DNA from: Chromobacterium haemolyticum
GTDB lineage: Bacteria; Pseudomonadota; Gammaproteobacteria; Burkholderiales; Chromobacteriaceae
Direction of reading: 5' to 3'
NCBI RefSeq assembly: GCF_002081825.1
Contig: NZ_MUKU01000020.1
Coordinates: 1-64,000 of the forward strand
DNA: 64,000 bases
Shown here: positions 28,451 to 36,687 of the stretch, piece after piece
Position numbering within the stretch: position 1 is the first letter of the stretch
Layout of the letters: every line of letters starts with the position of its first letter
Notes under the pieces: generated by a model
Told to the model about the DNA's origin: nothing
What the model saw: only the letters and a program-made list of their open reading frames with translations
Database searches by the model: none
Position numbers and translations under genes: made by a program

Positions 28451-28568
28451 GCATGACGTGGCACGCGGCCTTGCGAATGCCACACTATTCCCGTTCGCTG
28501 TGTGGACAGCGCCCACCTCATATCGGGCGGCCCGGAGCCGGACCGCCTCGTTGACAAAGGAAAATTAA

Positions 28569-29615
28569 ATGAGCAAATCCAAACAGAATAATCCAGCCTC
28601 CGTCGTCGCCCTTAAGAGCCCCGCGGCGGCGGACCTCAAAACACGGTTCCAAGCCCAGTCCATCCCCTTGGAGAGCGATTTTGCCCAGCTGATCGACATG
28701 GCCGATGCCGGCTATCTCGCGGTAGGGAGTGACACGGGTACTCCGGGTGAGGGCTTGGCGTTGGACCAGGGGAAGCTGAAGGTCAAGGCCGGCAATGGCA
28801 TCACCGTGGCGGCGGGGGGCGTGGAGGTGAAGCCGAACGCGGCTTTGGGTATCACTGTGGATGGCAATGGGGTGGGAATCAAGACAGATAAGAAGCACGG
28901 CACGGAGGTCGATAGCAATGACAAGGCCTTGAAGGTAGCCTTGTCGGGGACGTCGGGTTTGACGCGGACCGAGACTGGCCTGGCGGTCAAGACTCCCAAT
29001 GGTTCCGCCATCTCACTAAGAGCAGAAGGCATTGCGGTGAAGGTGAATACTGCGAAAGGCATCGTCATTGAGGAAGACCAGTTGGCGTTGAAGCCGAACG
29101 TGGCTTTGGGCATCAAGGTGGATGGCAGTGGAGTGGGGATCAACACCTCGAAGGGTAATGGCTTGGACGTGGCCTCCAACGCCTTGAAGGTCGCCGTGTC
29201 AGGGACGAATCCGGGTTTGGAGTTGAAAAGCGATGGCCTCGCGTTGCATGTACAGAAGGGGAGCGGAGTTACGGTCGGTAAAGATGGACTCGGTATCGAC
29301 GCGGTCAGACTTTACGGGTTAGCTATAGGTGCTACAGAAGTCGGCGAGATCTCGGGCGCGTATCTGTATGCAGGAAGGTGGTTTACTGGGGGCAGGTGGG
29401 TACAGTTTGTGGGAAGGCGTGTTAAGAATGTGGAGGTGAAGGATGCGAGTAGTATGCGGATATGGTGGGGGGCCCCTGAAGGTAAGGAAAGAGTTGCGAT
29501 GTACATGGAGGTGAAGGACGGTCAATGGGACGACTTTAAACGTGATGCTGATTTTTCGGTTCAAGTGGCATGGGGCGCTAGTGTGGGGGGCAAGGCAAAA
29601 TGGCGTAATTTGTAG
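28569..29615 (+). CDS. eCIS tail fibre, Pvc13/Afp13-like
   Basis: 348 aa, AAGGAAAA directly ahead of ATG. Residues 40-240 are short beta repeats with alternating G-I/L-x-V patterns (AGNGITVAAGGVEVKPNAAL, then LGITVDGNGVGIKT, LGIKVDGSGVGINT), like adenovirus fibre shaft repeats seen in Afp13. Residues about 245-348 form a separate end domain (YLYAGRWFTGGRWVQFVGRR ... VAWGASVGGKAKW) probably used for target binding. The gene stops 1 nt from the stop of the convergent reverse transcriptase. Confidence 0.85.
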   Translation: MSKSKQNNPASVVALKSPAAADLKTRFQAQSIPLESDFAQLIDMADAGYLAVGSDTGTPGEGLALDQGKLKVKAGNGITVAAGGVEVKPNAALGITVDGNGVGIKTDKKHGTEVDSNDKALKVALSGTSGLTRTETGLAVKTPNGSAISLRAEGIAVKVNTAKGIVIEEDQLALKPNVALGIKVDGSGVGINTSKGNGLDVASNALKVAVSGTNPGLELKSDGLALHVQKGSGVTVGKDGLGIDAVRLYGLAIGATEVGEISGAYLYAGRWFTGGRWVQFVGRRVKNVEVKDASSMRIWWGAPEGKERVAMYMEVKDGQWDDFKRDADFSVQVAWGASVGGKAKWRNL

Positions 29616-29616
29616 G

Positions 29617-30591
29617 TCAGAGAGTGCGGGGCGTTGTGGTTCTTTTCCCCATCTCCCATCTCCGCAGATAGGCACCAACGCGCCCATCCGACGCGCCTTG
29701 CTCATAAAGCCGGGCTATCCGCTGGTCGCGTCGGTGCAGGGAACTGGCGGTCGGGCGGCATCCGTCCGGGTGAAACTGCCAGCCGAGAAAATCGAAGCCA
29801 CGGCTGATGCGACCGATGAAGGTTTTATCCGGATGCTGGCGCAGTGTCAAGCCGTTTAGGATCGAGTTGACCCGCGCCACGGCGCGGCGCAGCTGGCCGT
29901 GGCTGCGGCACAGGACCACCCAATCGTCCATATAGCGCACGTAAAACACATCGCGCTGGGTCATCGCCTGGTCCAGGCTGTCCAGGTAGAGGGCGCCGAT
30001 CAGCGGAGACAAGGAGCCGCCGCGGCAGATGCCGCGCCGCATGCTGTGAAACAGACCGCCGTCGCACAGGGTGCAGCTCACATAGTCATAGAGCAGGCGC
30101 AGGACTAGGGGGTCGGGAAACGCATCGGCCAGCATGGGGAGCAATAGGGTGTGATCGATATTGGCGTAATAACCCCGGACATCAGTGCGGAAGACGTATT
30201 CGTATTCACTCAGCGCCGCGCGCACCCGTCTTAACGCGCCAACGACGCCGCCATGGCCGGCCAGATGGGTGCAATGCGGCGAAGCGCGTGGCCGCCAGGC
30301 AGCCCCCAGCGTTTGACTGAGCGCCCGCAGCGTCAAGGCATCGGCGGCGTCCCACCACAGGTGGTCGCCATCCTCGCAGCGCCGTATCTGGAGCGGCCCC
30401 AGCCGGTAGGCGCCATCCCGCCACTGTTGCTGGAGACGCGCCTTATGGCGTGGCCAGTCGTGTCGCAGCCACCAGACATCGTCGTTGTGGTGGTAGCGCC
30501 GGCGCCGCCGGCACAGCCAGTGATAGGCGGCGTCGATATTATCATCGGCGGCCATGCGCTGGATCAGGGAGAGCGTCATCCCTGGCAGCAT
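29617..30591 (-). CDS. Reverse transcriptase (RVT_1), unassigned class
   Basis: 324 aa. RT motifs in order: basic N-terminus; motif 2 region with FRTDVRGYYANIDHTLLL (first catalytic Asp); RGICRGGSLSPLIGALYL (group II-like GxxxSP block); YVRYMDDWVVLCRS (YMDD active site); and HPDKTFIGRISRGFDFLGW (motif 6-7 region). About 75 residues follow, too short for a maturase plus endonuclease. The SP, not SQ, motif argues against a diversity-generating RT. It is on the opposite strand, 1 nt from the fibre stop, inside an otherwise one-directional eCIS block. Possible roles: domesticated group-II-like RT, defence RT, or fibre-linked function; none is shown. Confidence 0.88.
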   Translation of the reverse strand: MLPGMTLSLIQRMAADDNIDAAYHWLCRRRRRYHHNDDVWWLRHDWPRHKARLQQQWRDGAYRLGPLQIRRCEDGDHLWWDAADALTLRALSQTLGAAWRPRASPHCTHLAGHGGVVGALRRVRAALSEYEYVFRTDVRGYYANIDHTLLLPMLADAFPDPLVLRLLYDYVSCTLCDGGLFHSMRRGICRGGSLSPLIGALYLDSLDQAMTQRDVFYVRYMDDWVVLCRSHGQLRRAVARVNSILNGLTLRQHPDKTFIGRISRGFDFLGWQFHPDGCRPTASSLHRRDQRIARLYEQGASDGRVGAYLRRWEMGKRTTTPRTL

Positions 30592-30643
30592 AAGCGTTGT
30601 TGCTGGGTAGGGCCAGGGTGGTGCGAGTGATATTTTGATCTAA

Positions 30644-30783
30644 GAGCCAGTTCAAAGTCTGCTGCGCTTCGGCGATACGGCGTTAAAAACAAGCTCAAAA
30701 TGCTCATGTACCACTTGTACATTCCGCTTTTTCGCTCGTTTTCGTCTTGTCTCGCTCTTGCTCGCGAGACTTTGAACAGGTTC
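30644..30783 (+). repeat. MITE-like element, copy 1
   Basis: 140 bp bounded by TAA on both sides (30641-30643, 30784-30786). The ends are inverted repeats beginning GAGCCAGTTCAAAGTCT on the left and, on the opposite strand, GAACCTGTTCAAAGTCT on the right. The core has the shared ATGCTCATGTACCAC block. It lies between the start of the reverse transcriptase and the tape-measure gene and ends 14 bp before that gene's GTG, so it may influence its expression. Confidence 0.85.
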
Positions 30784-30799
30784 TAAGAAAAGGAAGCAT

Positions 30800-32221
30800 G
30801 TGTCCCACTCTCCCGCTCGCATTCAGCGTTTTAGCCTGCAACTGAGCACACCCGCTGTGCTGGCCCAGTCGCTGCTGCCCCGCGGCCGTCGGCTGTTGCA
30901 GCCTAGCTTATTGGCTCAAATAGGCTTGCTGTTAAGACGCTATCCGCCGTTCCCCGAGCCACTGGCTTGCCTGAGGCTGGATCTGGGCGTGCTGCAGAAT
31001 GCGCAGTTTGAAACCGAGCTGCCGCGTAGGTTGCTGGCGGCTTTGCAGACGCAGCTGGATCAGCAGCTTGCCGAGGCTGAGGGCGGGCCGCGGCCGGTCT
31101 CCGCGTCCTTGCCGGCCCGGTATTGGTCTGGCGGCGTTGGCACGGAGTGGTGGCCGGAGGGCGAGCGACCGGATCCCTCTTTTGATGGCGCTGCCGATGC
31201 GAGGCTGCCGTCATCCGGTGCGGCGCCGCTGCTGAAGCCAGCAGACGAGGGCCATGGCGGTAGCGAGGCGTGGCCGCCTGGCTTGGCGAGCAGAGAGGGC
31301 AGCGGAGACGAGCCGGTAAGGGCCGCCGCGTGGCCGGAAGCGCTGTCGCTGGCGGATTGGCGGCAGTATCTGTACAGCGGCTATGCTCCGCCCCCGCTGC
31401 GGCAGGTGCTTAAGACAGGTTCAGACCACTGGCTGCGGGCCTTGTTGGCGGCAGACCTTCAGTCCAGCCGTGCTCTGCTGGCCCGCCTGTGTTTGCAAGC
31501 TACGCCGCTGGCGCGGATCATCGCGGAATTTGCCGCGCCCGTGTATGAGGTCTTGCTGGCACCGTCAACGGGGGAGCGATTGACAGCAACAGATGTTGAC
31601 CTGGCCGCCGCTTTGTCGTCAGCGGCATGGTGGCAAACATCACAAGCCGTGTCGCGATGTGAGGAGGTAAGCGATACCACCCAGGGAGACGCGTTATCAG
31701 GATGCTTGGCGGCGTTGCCACCGCGGATGGAGGTGGATAACGCGGGCTTGCTACTGCTATGGCCCTTATTACCGACCTGGCTGCGGCGCTGGGGCTTTCT
31801 GGAGCAGGATGGTTTTGTCAGCACGGCGGCCCAAGCGCAGGCGATAACCTGTTTGGACGCCTGGTTGTGGCGTGATTCGGCCCGCGCGGAATGGCGTACA
31901 CCCTTCACCAAATTGCTGTGCGGCTGGCCTTTGGAGCAGCCCTTGGGTCCATGGGCACGGCCGGAGGACGACTGGCTGAGCAGCCTGGATGAGCTGCTGC
32001 ATGAGGCCTTGGCGATGGTGCCCAGCTGGCGGCGTTGCGGCGTGCAGGATATCCGCCACTGGTTTTTGCAGCGTCCCGGCGTGTTGATGGCGCGGGATGG
32101 GCATTGGCAACTGGATATTGAGGCCGAGGCCTATGATATTTTATTGCGTGATTTTCCATGGCCGATTAAGCAACTGAGTTTGCCCTGGATGGCGCAAAGC
32201 ATAACGGTGAACTGGGGCTGA
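30800..32221 (+). CDS. eCIS tape-measure protein, Pvc14/Afp14-like (CIS_TMP)
   Basis: 473 aa from GTG 30800, with AAGGA 5-6 nt upstream. It opens with IQRFSLQLSTPAVLAQSLLP and contains a variable Pro/Gly/Glu-rich middle (about 95-175). The conserved C-terminal core has the family signature NAGLLLLWPLLPTWLRRWGF followed by FTKLLCGWPLEQPL. The family sets particle length. It is on the same strand as the main operon but is separated from it by the reverse transcriptase and a MITE-like element, so it probably has its own promoter or depends on read-through. Confidence 0.87.
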   Translation: MSHSPARIQRFSLQLSTPAVLAQSLLPRGRRLLQPSLLAQIGLLLRRYPPFPEPLACLRLDLGVLQNAQFETELPRRLLAALQTQLDQQLAEAEGGPRPVSASLPARYWSGGVGTEWWPEGERPDPSFDGAADARLPSSGAAPLLKPADEGHGGSEAWPPGLASREGSGDEPVRAAAWPEALSLADWRQYLYSGYAPPPLRQVLKTGSDHWLRALLAADLQSSRALLARLCLQATPLARIIAEFAAPVYEVLLAPSTGERLTATDVDLAAALSSAAWWQTSQAVSRCEEVSDTTQGDALSGCLAALPPRMEVDNAGLLLLWPLLPTWLRRWGFLEQDGFVSTAAQAQAITCLDAWLWRDSARAEWRTPFTKLLCGWPLEQPLGPWARPEDDWLSSLDELLHEALAMVPSWRRCGVQDIRHWFLQRPGVLMARDGHWQLDIEAEAYDILLRDFPWPIKQLSLPWMAQSITVNWG

Positions 32222-32308
32222 TCGGGAAAACGATGCGGAGTCGCATGGTGTATACCGTGCCGATGCTGGGGCTGGTTTTTATTTGGCGCGGGTCATAGTT
32301 TGGGTTTT

Positions 32309-32336
32309 TTGCCCACAGGTCCAAACGGGGTATGAT
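32309..32336 (+). promoter_or_regulatory. Probable promoter of zapE
   Basis: TTGCCC (32309-32314), 16-bp spacer, TATGAT (32331-32336), about 42 bp ahead of the zapE ATG. The fit to sigma-70 is good. Confidence 0.5.
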
Positions 32337-32377
32337 GTCAGGCCGTACGTTTATTGCGCTTGCACACTCCGCCGCCC

Positions 32378-33541
32378 ATGTCTCAGCACACTTTCTCCCC
32401 GGATGGGAACGCCCATCTCAGCCCCAAGGCCTGGTATCAGGCCGCCAGCGAAAAACCCGGTTTCATTCACGACGCGGCCCAGGCCGCGGCGATCGAGGAG
32501 CTGGACCTGCTGTGGCACCAGCTGGTGGAGTTCAAGAACAAGCGCAACCGCTTCCTCGGGCGCAGCCTGCGCAGCCCGGACGTGCCCAAGGGCCTGTATT
32601 TTTGGGGCGGGGTGGGGCGCGGCAAGAGCTTTCTGATGGACGCCTTCTACGCCTGCGTGCCTTACCGCCGCAAGCGCCGCATTCATTTCCACAATTTCAT
32701 GGCCGAGGTGCACCGCGAGCTGCGCGCGCTGGCGGGCAGCAAGGACCCGCTGCTGGCCTATGCCGACAAGATCGCGCGCGACACTCGCCTGCTGTGCTTC
32801 GATGAATTCCACGTCAGCGACATCGCCGACGCGATGATGCTGGGCCGACTGCTGTCGGCCTTGTTCGAGCGCGGCGTGGTGTTGGTCACCACTTCCAATT
32901 ACGCGCCGGATAGTCTCTATCCCAATGGCCTGCAACGGCAGAACTTCCTGCCCACCATCGAGTTGATCAAGCGCGAGCTGAAAGTGCTGAACGTGGACGG
33001 CGGCAACGACTACCGGCTGCGCGAGCTGACGCGCGAACCGCTGTTCATGGTGCCCGCTGACGCGGCCAACGAGGAGAAGATGGAGCAGCTGTTCCAGCGC
33101 CTGAGCCACGGCGTGGAGCAGAAAAAACGCTCCATTGAGGTGCTGGGCCGCGAGATTCCGGTCAAGCGCCTGGCCGCCGGGGTGATCTGGTTTGATTTCC
33201 TGGCCCTGTGCGACGGCCCGCGCGCGCAGACCGATTATCTGGAAATCGCCACCGAATACCATACCGTCTTCGTCAGCGGCATCCCCAGGATCACCGCGCG
33301 CGAGGCGTCCATCGCCCGCCGCTTCACCTGGCTGGTGGACGTGTTCTACGACAACCGCGTCAAGCTGGTGGCCTCCGCCGCCGCCGAGCCGGAACAGCTG
33401 TACACCGAAGGGGTGCAGGCCGGCGAATTCTTCCGCACCGCCAGCCGGCTGACCGAGATGCAGTCGCGCAGCTATCTGGAACTGCCGCACCAGTCCGTCG
33501 GCCAGACTCACGACCAGCCGCCGGCCGGCGTGGTGCTGTAA
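32378..33541 (+). CDS. zapE: Cell division protein ZapE (AFG1-like ATPase)
   Basis: 387 aa from ATG 32378 (MSQHTFSPDG); the frame extends to a TTG at 32354 without support. Walker A GGVGRGKSF, Walker B LLCFDEFHVSDIADAMML, and the sensor segment VLVTTSNYAPDSLYPNGLQR are diagnostic of the AFG1/ZapE P-loop family. In other bacteria ZapE binds FtsZ and acts at the constricting septum under stress. It marks the return to backbone genes after the eCIS region. Confidence 0.95.
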   Translation: MSQHTFSPDGNAHLSPKAWYQAASEKPGFIHDAAQAAAIEELDLLWHQLVEFKNKRNRFLGRSLRSPDVPKGLYFWGGVGRGKSFLMDAFYACVPYRRKRRIHFHNFMAEVHRELRALAGSKDPLLAYADKIARDTRLLCFDEFHVSDIADAMMLGRLLSALFERGVVLVTTSNYAPDSLYPNGLQRQNFLPTIELIKRELKVLNVDGGNDYRLRELTREPLFMVPADAANEEKMEQLFQRLSHGVEQKKRSIEVLGREIPVKRLAAGVIWFDFLALCDGPRAQTDYLEIATEYHTVFVSGIPRITAREASIARRFTWLVDVFYDNRVKLVASAAAEPEQLYTEGVQAGEFFRTASRLTEMQSRSYLELPHQSVGQTHDQPPAGVVL

Positions 33542-33553
33542 ACGGCCGCGGAC

Positions 33554-34135
33554 GTGGACGCCGACGGCCTGCTGCAAGAAGTGCGCGCCTGTCGGCTGTG
33601 CGCGGACAGCCTGCCGCATGGCCCGCGCCCGGTGCTGCAATGGCATCCGGACGCGCGCATCCTGATTGCCGGCCAGGCGCCGGGGCGGCGCGTGCACGCG
33701 TCCGGCCTGCCGTTCGACGATCCCAGCGGCGAGCGCTTGCGCGACTGGCTGGGCGTGGACAAGACGGTGTTTTACGATGAGACCCGCATCGCCATCCTGC
33801 CGATGGCTTTCTGTTACCCCGGCACCGGGAAGTCCGGCGATCTGCCGCCGCCGCCGCAATGCGCGGCTGCCTGGCGCCAGCCCTTGCTGGCCGGCCTGCC
33901 TCATCTGCAATTGACGATTTTGCTGGGCCAGTACGCGCAGCGTTATCACTTGCCGGGCCGTTATCCGCGGCTGACCGAGGCGGTGGAGCGCTGGCGCGAG
34001 CACTGGCCGGCCTTGCTGCCCTTGCCGCACCCCAGCCCGCGTAATCAACTGTGGCTGCGCCGCCATCCCTGGTTCGAGGCCGAACTGCTGCCGGCTTTGC
34101 GGCAGAGGGTGGCAGAGGTGCTGGAGCGCGGCTGA
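33554..34135 (+). CDS. Uracil-DNA glycosylase family protein
   Basis: 193 aa, GTG start 12 nt after zapE. It contains VRACRLCADSLPHGPRPVLQW, then ILIAGQAPGRRVHASGLPFDD (the GQAPG motif of the UDG fold) and LPLPHPSPRNQLWL near the end (HPSxRN, the second active-site motif). The group lacks the four-Cys iron-sulfur set of family 4 enzymes and resembles the UdgA-like clade of unknown lesion. The TGA stop is also the left flank of a MITE-like element. Confidence 0.88.
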   Translation: MDADGLLQEVRACRLCADSLPHGPRPVLQWHPDARILIAGQAPGRRVHASGLPFDDPSGERLRDWLGVDKTVFYDETRIAILPMAFCYPGTGKSGDLPPPPQCAAAWRQPLLAGLPHLQLTILLGQYAQRYHLPGRYPRLTEAVERWREHWPALLPLPHPSPRNQLWLRRHPWFEAELLPALRQRVAEVLERG

Positions 34136-34278
34136 GAACCTGTTTACGATCTGCTGCGCGCTGTGAAACGTGGCTCGGTGAGTGCAACTTCGAAATGCTC
34201 ATGTACCACGTGTACATTCCGCTTTCTCAGCCGTTTTCGCCTTGTCTCGCGCTAGCTCGCGAGATCGTAAACACGTTC
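34136..34278 (+). repeat. MITE-like element, copy 2
   Basis: 143 bp, starting GAACCTGTTTACGATCTGCT right after the TGA stop of the glycosylase gene and ending AGATCGTAAACACGTTC before TAA (34279-34281). The ends are about 18-bp inverted repeats. The middle carries a near-palindrome ATGTACCACGTGTACAT. It would fold into a long hairpin in the mRNA. Confidence 0.9.
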
Positions 34279-34319
34279 TAAGCACTATTCACCATCAATG
34301 GTTTTCCAAGGAGGCTGCA

Positions 34320-35216
34320 ATGTGGCGACGCTGGATCTGGAATGGCAAGCAATGGTTGTTTGACTGGGGCGTGCGCCAGCAGCGGCGCTGGGCCGGGCTA
34401 AAGCCGCGGCGGCGCAGGCTGGAGCAGGGTGAGTTGAGCTGGTTGGAGCGCGCGGCGCCGGCCGGCGCGCCGGTGCTGGTGTTGTTGCATGGCTTTGGCG
34501 CGGAAAAGGATCATTGGGCGATGCTGGCGCGTCGCCTGCCCAAGATGTTCCGCCTGATCGCGCCGGATTTGCCCGGCCACGGCGATAGCATGTCCGGTCT
34601 GGACATCAGCTACCGGGTGGAGGCGCAGGCGGATCGGCTGCGCGCCTTTCTGGATGTCTGGGGCGTGGAGCATGTCCACTTGATCGGCAATTCCATGGGC
34701 GGCGCCATCGCCGCCAACTTCACCGCGCGCTATCCGCGGCAGGTGGCCAGCCTGACCTTGTTGAATGCCGCCGGCGCCGGCGACAGCGCCAGTGAAATGG
34801 CGGAGTGGTGGCGGCGCAGCGGCGAGAACCCGCTGCTGGGCATGACTAGCGCGGACGGGGTGCGGGCGATGCTGGACTGGGCGATGTACCAGCCGCCGCC
34901 GGTGCCCGGCTTCGCCATCGAGGTGACGGCGGCGCGCAAGGCGGAACGCGTCGAGGTGGAGCGCAAGATTTTCGACGATCTGTTGGACAGCGTGGACCAG
35001 CGGCCCTTGCTGGCAAGCATTCAGACGCCGACCTTGATCGTCTGGGGCCGAGAGGACCGCATCCTGCACGTGGAGGACGCGGATTGCTTCGCCGCCGCCA
35101 TCGCCGGCAGCGAGAAGCGGGTGCTGGAGCGGGTGGGCCATCTGCCGATGATGGAACAGCCGCGCCGGGTGGCGGAGTTGTGGCTGGATTTTGCGCGGCG
35201 GCAAGCCGGCGTCTGA
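34320..35216 (+). CDS. Alpha/beta-hydrolase fold protein
   Basis: 298 aa from ATG 34320 with AGGAGG 7 nt upstream; longer frames begin inside the MITE and are rejected. Oxyanion motif VLLHGFGAEKDHW, nucleophile elbow HLIGNSMGGAIAAN (Ser), acid in WGREDRILHVEDAD and His in VGHLPMMEQP complete the catalytic triad. The sequence resembles lipase/esterase-type members; the substrate is not predictable. An N-terminal hydrophobic/aromatic stretch (WRRWIWNGKQWLFDWG) may bind membrane. Confidence 0.88.
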   Translation: MWRRWIWNGKQWLFDWGVRQQRRWAGLKPRRRRLEQGELSWLERAAPAGAPVLVLLHGFGAEKDHWAMLARRLPKMFRLIAPDLPGHGDSMSGLDISYRVEAQADRLRAFLDVWGVEHVHLIGNSMGGAIAANFTARYPRQVASLTLLNAAGAGDSASEMAEWWRRSGENPLLGMTSADGVRAMLDWAMYQPPPVPGFAIEVTAARKAERVEVERKIFDDLLDSVDQRPLLASIQTPTLIVWGREDRILHVEDADCFAAAIAGSEKRVLERVGHLPMMEQPRRVAELWLDFARRQAGV

Positions 35217-35226
35217 GAGTCTGTTT
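35217..35226 (+). repeat. Possible solo end of a MITE-like element
   Basis: GAGTCTGTTT directly follows the TGA stop of the hydrolase, matching the MITE terminus GAGCCTGTTT with one difference. No second end is seen before the next gene. It may be a decayed or deleted copy, or chance. Confidence 0.3.
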
Positions 35227-35274
35227 CCAAGCGCCGCGAGCGGCACGACTCCCCCGTCTTGACGCCGCCAGCCC

Positions 35275-36549
35275 TCAAGCCGCCGGCCTGGCTTGTGTTT
35301 GAGCCGTCGTGACGGCGTCCCCTCGCAGCAAGGCCAGGCCACAGGCGATCACCACCACCTGGGTGCCTATCAGGCTGGCGAAGCCCATGGTGAAACCGCC
35401 GCCGCTGTCGCCGCTGAGGCTGATCAACCAGCCCATGAGCACGGGCATGAAGCCGGCGCTTAGGCCGCCGACGCCGTTGGTGATGCCAAAGGCGCAGGCC
35501 ACGTGCTCCGGCTGAGCATAGTGCTGAATGGTGCTGGGGATGGCCGGGCTTTGCAGCCCCCAGCACAGGCCGGCGGCGGTGAGGCAGTAAGCGGCCGTGT
35601 AACGGTCCGCGCTGTTGATCGCCAGCAGCACCGCCAGCGCCACGCCCAGGCTGGCCAGGATGAAGATCAGCGGCACGCGGCGGCGCGGAATCAGGTCCAG
35701 CAGCAGGCCGCCCAGCAGCACGCCCAGCACCACCGCGTATTGCGGCAGCGATGCCAGCCAGCCCATTTCCCGCAGCGAAAAGCCGCGTGCTTGTTGCAGA
35801 TACGCCGGCAGCCAGTTGCTGCTGCCCCATAAATAGGCGAGGAAGGCGGCGGTGAGCGCGGTCATGGTCAGGATGTGGCGGGTGTGGAAGGCCCCCCGGA
35901 ACAGATCGGCCACGGTGGCGAGCGCGGCGCGCGGGGACTCCGGCCGCGGCAAGGCGGCGTAAGAGGCGGGCATGCGCACGAAGGCCAGCACCAGCGGCAC
36001 GCCCAGCAGCACATTGAGCAGACCCAGCAGGTGGAAGGACGATTCCCAGTCCAGCAGCGCCACGGTGTAGCCGATCAGCGGATAGCCGACGGCCAGCCCG
36101 AGGCCGGTGCCCATATTGAACAGGGCGTTGGGCTTGCCGCTTTCCCCGCTGTCGAAGTGGGCCTTGATATAGGAGGAGCCCAGCGCGAACAGCGGCCCTT
36201 CGGCGAAGCCGAGCAGCGCGCGCGACGTCAGCAACATGCCGTAGCTGTTGAACCAGGGCGAAACAAAGGTGATCAGCCCCCAAAGGCACAGCCCGTAGAT
36301 CAGGCTGCGGCGCACGCCGAACAAAGCGGCGCAAAATGGGGTGAACAGGATGGCGGACAGGCCGTAACCGGCCATGAAGGCGGTGGCCAGCAGCCCTTGC
36401 GCGCCGCGATCGTGCACGGTGATGCCCAGGTGGCGCAGAAAGTCGTTCTGGGTGATCAGCACCGCGATATTGATCCGGTCGACGTAGGAAATGGCGACCA
36501 CCAGGAACAGCGTGGCCACGCCCAGCCAGCGTTGATTGCGTGTGTTCAT
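35275..36549 (-). CDS. MFS transporter, anion:cation symporter (ACS)-like
   Basis: 424 aa, about 12 hydrophobic segments. It begins RNQRWLGVATLFLVVAISYVDRINIAV, the typical ACS-family first helix with a conserved YxDRxN; loop 2-3 has FGVRRSLIYGLC. Members import organic anions such as sugar acids and aromatic acids. It is last in the catabolic operon, 138 bp after the reductase gene, and is likely the substrate importer. Confidence 0.9.
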   Translation of the reverse strand: MNTRNQRWLGVATLFLVVAISYVDRINIAVLITQNDFLRHLGITVHDRGAQGLLATAFMAGYGLSAILFTPFCAALFGVRRSLIYGLCLWGLITFVSPWFNSYGMLLTSRALLGFAEGPLFALGSSYIKAHFDSGESGKPNALFNMGTGLGLAVGYPLIGYTVALLDWESSFHLLGLLNVLLGVPLVLAFVRMPASYAALPRPESPRAALATVADLFRGAFHTRHILTMTALTAAFLAYLWGSSNWLPAYLQQARGFSLREMGWLASLPQYAVVLGVLLGGLLLDLIPRRRVPLIFILASLGVALAVLLAINSADRYTAAYCLTAAGLCWGLQSPAIPSTIQHYAQPEHVACAFGITNGVGGLSAGFMPVLMGWLISLSGDSGGGFTMGFASLIGTQVVVIACGLALLRGDAVTTAQTQARPAA

Positions 36550-36687
36550 TGCTCTTTCTCCTATTGCGTGGGGCGGTCTTGTCGCCGCTCGAGGCGCGCC
36601 GGCGGCGGGCGCAAAGGCTCCCCGCCGGCCCGCTTGGGGCCGGTTGTGGTGAAGGGGGAGACCGTCGCGCCCATCGCGGGCGCGCGT

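Noticed and set aside
29617-30643. Mobile group II intron around the RT
   Set aside because: No maturase/endonuclease region follows the RT, and no intron domain V-like RNA end could be seen in the 50-bp gap before the MITE.
28569-30800. Diversity-generating retroelement acting on the fibre gene
   Set aside because: The RT has GGSLSP instead of the DGR-type SQ motif, and I found no A-rich template copy of the fibre 3' end in 29287-30800 or elsewhere nearby.
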